Source of the DNA: Deltaproteobacteria bacterium
GTDB lineage: Bacteria > UBA10199 > DSSB01
DNA: 7,479 nt
Assembly: GCA_021772695.1 (NCBI GenBank)
Contig: JAJFLL010000243.1
Location: 1-7,479 of the forward strand
Reading direction: 5' to 3'
Part shown: positions 1-5,216 of the stretch, in pieces
Layout: each line of letters opens with the position of its first letter
Numbering within the stretch: the first letter of the stretch is position 1
Notes under the pieces: model-generated
The model's database searches: none
Told to the model about the DNA's origin: nothing
Seen by the model: only the letters and a program-made list of their open reading frames with translations
Position numbers and translations under genes: made by a program

Positions 1-425
1 AATCCACCCAAGGAAAAATATTTCTTTAATCCCGCACGCTCTAATTTCAAATAAGCGGTCTCTTCAAAATTACCCGTTGCCAAGCCCAATACTACCCCTT
101 CCTGATCGGCCAAGGACTGCAGTAACTCGAGAACCCCGGGCATCAACCGAAATCGGGGAGCTATTTGTAGAGTTTGAGCCATGCACTCGGTATACAATTT
201 CTGAATGGATTGAAACTCAGGTGTGGCAACACCCCGACCTAGGTTGTTACGGCAGAGTTCGGCAATGAGGCTGGGATCGGTCCGGCCATCAGGATGAATA
301 TTTTTCCAGCATTCTGGGATCTGGTAAAGCTCGGCAAAAACCCGGTCAAAGGCCATTTTTCCGGCTCCTCCCGTGAGCAATAGGGTGCCATCGATATCAA
401 ATAAAATCAGTCGATACATATTCAT
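1..425 (-). CDS. HAD-superfamily hydrolase, phosphoglycolate-phosphatase-like (N-terminal part, runs off left edge)
   Basis: Reading the minus strand from 425 gives 141 uninterrupted codons to the window edge, so the C-terminal third or so is missing. HAD motif I is clear at residues 10-14 (DIDGT), with Asp10 the expected nucleophile and Asp12 the acid/base. A GRTD segment near residues 47-50 lies in the helical cap region, as in phosphoglycolate-phosphatase-like enzymes. Motif II is LATGNF (115-120), with Thr117 the phosphate-binding Thr. Motifs III and IV lie outside the window. The family hydrolyses small phosphomonoesters in the cytoplasm; the substrate cannot be told from sequence. Starts at 425 (MNMYRLILFDIDG) or 419 both place motif I at the usual distance. 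An in-frame ATG at 470 would add 15 residues untypical of the family. No clear Shine-Dalgarno is seen for any of them. It is transcribed divergently from the 510-1007 gene. Confidence 0.9.
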   Translation of the reverse strand, partial: MNMYRLILFDIDGTLLLTGGAGKMAFDRVFAELYQIPECWKNIHPDGRTDPSLIAELCRNNLGRGVATPEFQSIQKLYTECMAQTLQIAPRFRLMPGVLELLQSLADQEGVVLGLATGNFEETAYLKLERAGLKKYFSLGG

Positions 426-509
426 GTTGTTATGATGGACTTGGACTCCCCGTGCAAGGACATTGGCCATAGTGGTCCCAACCCTGGGTCCATGGTATAA
501 GGACCTCGA
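426..509. promoter_or_regulatory. Divergent intergenic region between HAD and LOG-like genes
   Basis: This 84-bp gap must hold the 5' control signals of both divergent genes. It carries several GGTCC/GGACC half-sites: GGTCC at 474-478 and 487-491, and GGACC at 501-505. The last two form an inverted repeat with a 9-bp spacer, and its right arm overlaps the ribosome site of the plus-strand gene. TATAAG at 496-501 resembles a -10 box but lies only 8 bp before the ATG, so it would give an almost leaderless transcript. I see no convincing -35/-10 pair on either strand. Confidence 0.4.
499..503 (+). promoter_or_regulatory. Ribosome binding site AAGGA for the LOG-like gene
   Basis: AAGGA lies six bases before the ATG at 510, which is good Shine-Dalgarno spacing and supports that start. 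It is the only well-placed canonical site among the five genes in the window. Confidence 0.7.
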
Positions 510-1007
510 ATGGAAACTGTAGTCCAAAAATTACCCCTGCCCCTGGTGGGGGTGATCGGCGTCGCGGACCCCAATGAAAAAGAAAAGCAATTGGCCTATG
601 AGGTGGGGCGCCTCATCGGCGCCATGGGATTGTCGATGATTTGCGGTGGTTTGGGCGGCGTCATGGAAGAATCCAGTCGCGGCTGCCACCAAGCGGGCGG
701 CACCGTTTTAGGCCTATTACCGGGCCCAGATAAAACCCAGGCCAACCCCTATGTCACCTATGCCCTGCCCACCAACTTGGGCCATTCACGAAACACTCTC
801 ATAGCCCATTCCGCAGATATTTTGATCGCTGTAGGCATCGGTTACGGTACCCTAAGCGAGATCGCCATCGCCCTGAAGTTAGGGAAAGAAGTCTTAAGTT
901 TTCAAAGTTGGGAGGTCAAAGGGGTGAGCAAATGTGAAAAACTTGGCGAGATTGAAACGGCCCTCTCTCAATTCCTTAAGGAAAAACGCCAAGGGGCCAA
1001 GGTATAA
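510..1007 (+). CDS. TIGR00725/LOG-like Rossmann-fold (SLOG-type) nucleotide-binding protein
   Basis: A 165-aa protein of the compact size usual for this family. In order it shows a first beta strand with GVIGVAD (14-20), a CGGLGGVMEE segment (45-54), LLPG (69-72), SRN (93-95) after the LGH turn, and GIGYGTLSE (109-117) followed by a long helix. This order matches the LOG (lysine decarboxylase-like) superfamily and best fits TIGR00725. True LOG cytokinin-riboside monophosphate hydrolases carry PGGxGTxxE at the last site. Here the Pro and one Gly are replaced, while the GT and Glu117 are kept, so nucleotide or sugar-phosphate binding is plausible but phosphoribohydrolase activity is uncertain. 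No signal peptide or membrane segment is seen, so it should be cytoplasmic. The ATG at 510 is backed by AAGGA six bases upstream. It is a solitary gene divergent from HAD; its cellular role is unknown. Confidence 0.85.
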   Translation: METVVQKLPLPLVGVIGVADPNEKEKQLAYEVGRLIGAMGLSMICGGLGGVMEESSRGCHQAGGTVLGLLPGPDKTQANPYVTYALPTNLGHSRNTLIAHSADILIAVGIGYGTLSEIAIALKLGKEVLSFQSWEVKGVSKCEKLGEIETALSQFLKEKRQGAKV

Positions 1008-1011
1008 TAAA

Positions 1012-1035
1012 TTATTGAAATAATAAGTATTTTTT
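1012..1035 (+). terminator. Possible weak AT-rich terminator after the LOG-like gene
   Basis: Five bases past the stop codon, TTATT (1012-1016) and AATAA (1022-1026) can pair around a short loop, followed by six T at 1030-1035. The stem is only A-T pairs, so as an intrinsic terminator it would be weak; the T-run and position are the main support. A perfect TATAAT at 1003-1008 overlaps the stop codon but has no -35 partner at normal spacing. Confidence 0.3.
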
Positions 1036-1043
1036 CTAAGGCG

Positions 1044-1070
1044 CAACCTGCGAGCCCCAATTCCGATAAG
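1044..1070 (+). promoter_or_regulatory. Promoter-like bipartite motif CAACCTG-N13-CGATAAG, copy 1
   Basis: CAACCTG (1044-1050) is followed after 13 bp by CGATAAG (1064-1070), 62 bp before the ATG of the 1307-aa gene. The same two 7-mers occur in the same order before the next unassigned gene (5150-5177) with a 14-bp spacer. Counted as AACC to CGA the spacers are 15 and 16 bp, the geometry of ECF sigma-factor promoters (an AAC-type -35 with a CG-type -10). The CGATAA half also resembles the -10 of flagellar sigma-28, but the -35 side does not. Transcription would start near 1076-1078, leaving a leader of about 55 nt that contains the hairpin at 1102-1125. Confidence 0.45.
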
Positions 1071-1101
1071 CCCCCAACTTTTCCAATCGAAGCTTTCGTC
1101 A

Positions 1102-1125
1102 CGGACCACTATGGGGGTGAGTCCG
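1102..1125 (+). promoter_or_regulatory. Hairpin just upstream of the 1307-aa gene start
   Basis: CGGACCAC (1102-1109) can pair with GTG (1117-1119) plus GTCCG (1121-1125), with one bulged A at 1120 and a 7-nt loop. That gives eight base pairs, six of them G-C, ending seven bases before the ATG. It would hold the GGTG purine stretch inside the stem and leave AAAAGG free beside the start codon. A role in translation control is inference only. Confidence 0.4.
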
Positions 1126-1132
1126 AAAAGGC

Positions 1133-4100
1133 ATGAGCGGGGGTATTCACTACCGACCCAATCCGACTGAAATCAGCGTCCTGGAGGAATCCTGGAACCA
1201 ACCCAAGGATTTAACCAAGCTCCAGGGAGACGATCCCGCACGTTTAATCCTGAAAGATTCCGAAACCACCATACGCGTCGAACACCTCGGTGACCAAACT
1301 CGATTCACCCTTGTCGTTCCCATGGATAATAATGCGGACCCCAAAGACGGAAGGCTGTACCTTCATGATCGTTATACGGTAAGCAGCGCCAACCTCCATT
1401 TACAATCCCGAGAACAAGCCTATTCCACTCAAGCGGATTTTTTTCCGGAGGGGCCCGATTGGTTATTAGCTCAACCTCTACCGCTGCCAGGCCGCCCCGC
1501 AAATTCCCAAGAAGCGAAGTGGAACCAACTATTACGCCGACTACGTAGTATTCCCAGCCCGCCTGCAGACCTATCCCTTCAATCGCAGCTTTGGCTGCCT
1601 CAGTTGCACCAAAGTTTTCCCGATGGTTTTTTTGACGTATTGGGTAAAAATTTACACATTTACCAAGAGATTTTGACGGCCCTGCAAAAGCGGCGATTGC
1701 AAATGCGGTTTACAGAAACGCAATCGGGTTTTGCCATCATTCCCACCGAAGCCGGCGAAAAAATTCGTCTTACCATTGTCATTGATCGACCTGAAAAATC
1801 AGGCCTTAAAGAAGAAGCTAACGGTCGAATCTATTTTTATGAAGATTGGACATTATCTCCTGACCGTAAGTCTGTTGTTGCCTGGGAACGAAAATATGAA
1901 ACCGTGGGTGAACTTTCGCAGGCTATGGAAAAATGCCTCGAGGAATTAAATCAACTTCAAGTACCTTCCTTAGAAACCGTAGAAGTCCAAAATACTTTGG
2001 AATTATTAATTCAGAACTTAACCGCCCATCGGAATTTTCAGCAATATGAAAAGCCTACAGCGAATTTAGTCCCAGAGCCGGAAAACCCTCAAGACCCAAC
2101 CCAACCATTGATTTCCCCTGCGCTGAAGGACTTGGCCAATAAATTATTAATGGCGCTGGATTTACCCGATACAGAATCTTCGCCGGACCATTTGCCCGTC
2201 TTTAAGCAATTGTTGCAGCATACCCTGCAAGGTGTGCTCATCAACAGTCAATCCATTGGCGAAATGCAAACGCAGCAAGAGTTGAGTGTCGAAGAAAAAA
2301 CTCTCATCCTAATCTGGATTCATCTATTACAAAATAGAATCGATTTGGCCCAAAAAGAGTGGATCAAACTACCGAAGCAAAGCCATTTCACCCAACGACT
2401 GGGTGAGGAACTGAACCATTTATCACTTCAAAAAGGCGCCCAAGAAATTTTACCGCTACTGAGAGCCACCTCTATTGCCCTAAAATTTAGTTCAAGCGGC
2501 GATCAACTTACTCATGATTTAGCTCTGCAAAAAAACGAGTCCTTTTGGCAGCGCTTACAAGAACAGGTTCTCCTGCATGCCGCACCCTTGCAACAGGCTT
2601 TGGCTAATACACATCCTCAAAATGATTCAGAAACTCAGTTGATGCTTCAAATTAGCAACCATCCCCTGTTGCAGGACCTGATCGCCTTGGCCGAGGAACC
2701 GGATCAAAGAAATCGTCAGGAATTATTACAAACCTGGGCCAAGCAATCCCTGATTTCCCAATATGGATTTTTCGATATCGCAGCACTGGTCCTTCAAAAC
2801 ACCCCTCCGACCATCTCACGAGACGCGGAGTTGTTAGCTTGGGCCGATGGAAATCCTAGCTTGGGACAAACCTTGGAATGGTCTCACCCTAAAATAATGG
2901 AAGCGGTGTTTGCGCCCCGCAATCTATTGGCCATGGCCGCTGGAGTTTCCGCCGGAGCCGTCACCTCACGATTTTTTCTGGCGCGTGTTCCCATCGGAAT
3001 GCCGGGATCTACCTTCGCCGCAGAATCCTTAGGGCTTTTTTTTGAAGCTCCTGCCTTTGTAATGACCGGAGCCCTTTATGATTCCACCCTCGCTGAAAAA
3101 AAACATACTATCGATTCCTCCACATTTTTAAAGGAACTCGGTAGTGCCTATTTGGTATTCGGGCCCTTAAAAGCCGCCCGGTGGGGGGCGCGAGGCTCGG
3201 CATCGATCTTGGCCCGTCGGGGCTGGTGGCAAGCCCACCCCAAGACCCTGGCATTGGCCGAAGGAAGTCTCGCCCACACCCTGGGTCCCCTAAGCCTTTC
3301 CTTGGGCAACGCCTTGAGTCGGTCCTCCATGCTCGGGTGGCAGCCGCAAAGCCCCTTGGGTTGGAAGGGAAATTTGGTCTTGGATGGAGTCACCTACGCC
3401 CACTTCCTTCTAGGAGGTGGTCTGGCACAAGCCGCTATATTTGGCGTTAAAGGTATACCCTCGGTTCCGAAACCAAGTCGCAATGTTCCAAACACCGGTG
3501 CGAGGTCTCGCCGTGATCCAAGCAAAGCCTATTTAGATTTTGAAATGGACTTAGGTAGGGTTCATCAACCCTTAGTGGAACCCATAGCAGTACTCGAAGG
3601 ACGGCAACATATTCCGGTTCGAGGCAAAGACGACCAAGTGGTGTTGCAATTAGAAAATTTGGGACGCATCCCCCTGAAAGGGGATCAAGCCTTATGGACT
3701 TTCGGACGAGAGCACGAAGGGGCCCAAGACCTGCACATCGCTTTGTCGCGCGACTTTAAGCAGGTCAGCCGAAAACAAGGTTATATTTCGGTAAATGCCG
3801 AGGGTCAATTCACCTATACGGATTTAAGTCGCTATGGAGTTACCGTAGATGGCCTTAGTGTACCACCTCAAGTTTCGGTACCCTTAAAATTTGGCACTAC
3901 TTTGCAATTCGGGCTCGATCGTCATTTGGAATTCACCTTTTTCCCAAATGAGGGCGCGAAACCCTCCACCCAAAACCAACCCCTGGTACCTGACTACTTT
4001 TTAGATGCACTGAATCCACCGTCCCGCACCAAACGTCATCCCGCCCTAGAAGAACTAGACGACGCACAAATGCAGGAATACATGGGTCGCATCCATTCCC

Positions 4101-5056
4101 AAAATGTAGGATGGAATAATTCCCATCGCGTTCAAGGACACTTTGGGTCCCTCCTAGTCAATGGTAGGGAAAGTTTTCTCTTGAATGCCGATCGCACCGT
4201 TTGGTTCATCGGTCGACAACCAGAAATCGGAATCCAATCGGATTTTATGGAAAAGCACATGGGCATCATCCGAACGCCCGATGCCGGTGAAGATGTGGCT
4301 GCCATTCATGCCGTACTCTATATAACCCCCGATGGAAGGGTCGCTCTGCAAAATTTAGAAAGAGGACGCCGAGTCGCCCTACAAATACCGCAGTACACTA
4401 CTGAAGATTTTGGTCCCGATTCCCTTCGCGGATTTACCCAAGCGTTGGAGGTTCCCAACTGGACTTATTTACAGGGAAAAGTCCGAATCCTATTAGGTGA
4501 AGACTATCTTTTAGATTTCACCGGTAACCTGGTGACTCCATTGGATCGATCCACCTTACGACCCGAATCGGTCCGCACCCAAGATACCCATGTGGGTGAG
4601 GAAATTCTCGAAGGTGAAGATTGGGACCTGGAAAACCCCCTTGGACCAAAGGTGAATCTGCCACGTTGGGATGAACAGACTTTGACTTTGGCAGGAAAGG
4701 TGGACCTGGAAATCAGGCCCACTCAAGAATTGGCAGGGTCCATGTTGACGGTGGACCCCCGTGGCAGCAGGGCGGTATTGCTACTTCCCGTCACCGATCC
4801 ACAAGCACAGGGTGCCCGCATCTATTCCACCGACGTGGGTAGCCAGCGGCTTTACATGATTACCTCTCTGCCTCCTTCCACAAGCCAGGGTCGCACATCT
4901 TCAGCACCTACTCCCCCCGCCGTGAAAAATCCCTCATTTGAGGACACTTTCGCCCCCATTCCCCTCCTCGGTCAAAAACCTACGGCTTTTTCCCTGACCC
5001 AGCATATGCAAATTCGCATCGGAGATTACGAATTCCAGGTCAAAATCCCTGAATAG
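1133..5056 (+). CDS. Large multi-domain protein with three divergent FHA-like domains, no named family
   Basis: A 1307-aa protein of unknown function with no N-terminal signal peptide. Residues 41-103 and 189-272 are two divergent copies of one beta-rich unit (TRFTLVV...GRLYLHDRYT against IRLTIVI...GRIYFYEDWT). About 325-585 is predominantly helical and Leu/Gln-rich. About 592-775 is Gly/Ala-rich with hydrophobic stretches near 597-616, 627-648, 668-682 and 748-772, which could be membrane-inserted or a buried helical core. The C-terminal half holds an FHA domain (about 840-937: GR 858-859, SR 879-880, YG 901-902), a degraded second one (about 1003-1130: GR 1027-1028, His1059) and a weaker third (about 1180-1307). 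FHA domains bind phosphothreonine, but several contact residues are replaced here, so a scaffold role is more likely than classic pThr reading. ATG 1133 is the first possible start, because an in-frame TGA lies at 1118. The ribosome site is poor: GGGGGTGA is 12 nt away and AAGG only one. Confidence 0.85.
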   Translation: MSGGIHYRPNPTEISVLEESWNQPKDLTKLQGDDPARLILKDSETTIRVEHLGDQTRFTLVVPMDNNADPKDGRLYLHDRYTVSSANLHLQSREQAYSTQADFFPEGPDWLLAQPLPLPGRPANSQEAKWNQLLRRLRSIPSPPADLSLQSQLWLPQLHQSFPDGFFDVLGKNLHIYQEILTALQKRRLQMRFTETQSGFAIIPTEAGEKIRLTIVIDRPEKSGLKEEANGRIYFYEDWTLSPDRKSVVAWERKYETVGELSQAMEKCLEELNQLQVPSLETVEVQNTLELLIQNLTAHRNFQQYEKPTANLVPEPENPQDPTQPLISPALKDLANKLLMALDLPDTESSPDHLPVFKQLLQHTLQGVLINSQSIGEMQTQQELSVEEKTLILIWIHLLQNRIDLAQKEWIKLPKQSHFTQRLGEELNHLSLQKGAQEILPLLRATSIALKFSSSGDQLTHDLALQKNESFWQRLQEQVLLHAAPLQQALANTHPQNDSETQLMLQISNHPLLQDLIALAEEPDQRNRQELLQTWAKQSLISQYGFFDIAALVLQNTPPTISRDAELLAWADGNPSLGQTLEWSHPKIMEAVFAPRNLLAMAAGVSAGAVTSRFFLARVPIGMPGSTFAAESLGLFFEAPAFVMTGALYDSTLAEKKHTIDSSTFLKELGSAYLVFGPLKAARWGARGSASILARRGWWQAHPKTLALAEGSLAHTLGPLSLSLGNALSRSSMLGWQPQSPLGWKGNLVLDGVTYAHFLLGGGLAQAAIFGVKGIPSVPKPSRNVPNTGARSRRDPSKAYLDFEMDLGRVHQPLVEPIAVLEGRQHIPVRGKDDQVVLQLENLGRIPLKGDQALWTFGREHEGAQDLHIALSRDFKQVSRKQGYISVNAEGQFTYTDLSRYGVTVDGLSVPPQVSVPLKFGTTLQFGLDRHLEFTFFPNEGAKPSTQNQPLVPDYFLDALNPPSRTKRHPALEELDDAQMQEYMGRIHSQNVGWNNSHRVQGHFGSLLVNGRESFLLNADRTVWFIGRQPEIGIQSDFMEKHMGIIRTPDAGEDVAAIHAVLYITPDGRVALQNLERGRRVALQIPQYTTEDFGPDSLRGFTQALEVPNWTYLQGKVRILLGEDYLLDFTGNLVTPLDRSTLRPESVRTQDTHVGEEILEGEDWDLENPLGPKVNLPRWDEQTLTLAGKVDLEIRPTQELAGSMLTVDPRGSRAVLLLPVTDPQAQGARIYSTDVGSQRLYMITSLPPSTSQGRTSSAPTPPAVKNPSFEDTFAPIPLLGQKPTAFSLTQHMQIRIGDYEFQVKIPE

Positions 5057-5078
5057 ACAGATTTTTCTTCAAGGAAGC

Positions 5079-5121
5079 TGGGTTTTCGCCTAGTTCTGAG
5101 TGGGTAAAAACCCAAAAACTA
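5079..5121 (+). other. Competing hairpins (TGGGT repeated, one ACCCA partner)
   Basis: TGGGTTTT at 5079-5086 can pair perfectly with AAAACCCA at 5107-5114 (8 bp). TGGGT at 5101-5105 can instead pair with ACCCA at 5110-5114 around a 4-A loop, with an outer TAGTT/AACTA pair (5091-5095 with 5117-5121). The two folds exclude each other. No T-tract follows either, so this is not a standard terminator. It lies upstream of the promoter-like motif and would belong to read-through RNA from the 1307-aa gene. Confidence 0.3.
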
Positions 5122-5149
5122 AGCCCTGAAAATTTTTCGGTTTTAACCA

Positions 5150-5177
5150 CAACCTGAGGGTTTGGAGGGGCGATAAG
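5150..5177 (+). promoter_or_regulatory. Promoter-like bipartite motif CAACCTG-N14-CGATAAG, copy 2
   Basis: CAACCTG (5150-5156) and CGATAAG (5171-5177) repeat the pair found at 1044-1070, with one extra base in the spacer. The flanks differ, so this is not simply a duplicated intergenic region. If it is a promoter, transcription would start near 5183-5186, giving a leader of about 30-35 nt before the ATG at 5217. This suggests that the 504-aa gene has its own promoter, shared in type with its upstream neighbour. Confidence 0.45.
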
Positions 5178-5216
5178 AAACTAAGGAGAACCCCCTATTC
5201 GGGCATATTTTGTACT

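Larger units (their letters stand above)
5057..5216. promoter_or_regulatory. 160-bp gap between the two unassigned genes
   Basis: The longest non-coding stretch in the window. It contains a small CTTC-AAG-GAAG hairpin (5067-5077), a pair of competing stem options at 5079-5121, an A/T-rich segment (5128-5137), the second copy of the CAACCTG/CGATAAG motif (5150-5177), and AAGGAG at 5183-5188. AAGGAG is 28 nt from the next ATG, too far for a normal ribosome site, and no in-frame ATG, GTG or TTG lies in between. I see no intrinsic terminator with a proper T-run for the upstream gene and no ORF in the gap. Confidence 0.5.

Noticed and set aside
77..268. 63-aa plus-strand frame
   Set aside because: It is antisense to the clear HAD reading frame and has no ribosome site or recognisable motif.
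1003..1008. Perfect TATAAT overlapping the stop codon of the LOG-like gene
   Set aside because: No -35-like hexamer 16-18 bp upstream and no TG extension; AT-rich chance match.
1064..1070. Flagellar sigma-28 -10 element (GCCGATAA-like)
   Set aside because: The CGATAA half fits, but the upstream CAACCTG does not resemble the TAAA -35 at the required spacing, and no flagellar gene is nearby; an ECF-like reading fits better.
1111..1170. 19-codon ORF (ATG 1111 to TGA) overlapping the 1307-aa gene start
   Set aside because: It could be a leader peptide, but it lacks a ribosome site and any informative codon pattern; the length is within chance.
3148..3450. Open frames on both strands inside the 1307-aa gene (81 aa minus, 89 aa plus)
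   Set aside because: They lie in the GC-rich part of a clearly coding frame, have no ribosome site or recognisable domain, and are explained by the scarcity of stop codons in GC-rich sequence.
5067..5086. Terminator for the 1307-aa gene (CTTC-AAG-GAAG then TTTT)
   Set aside because: Only a four-pair stem with a four-base T-run placed several bases away; too weak to call.
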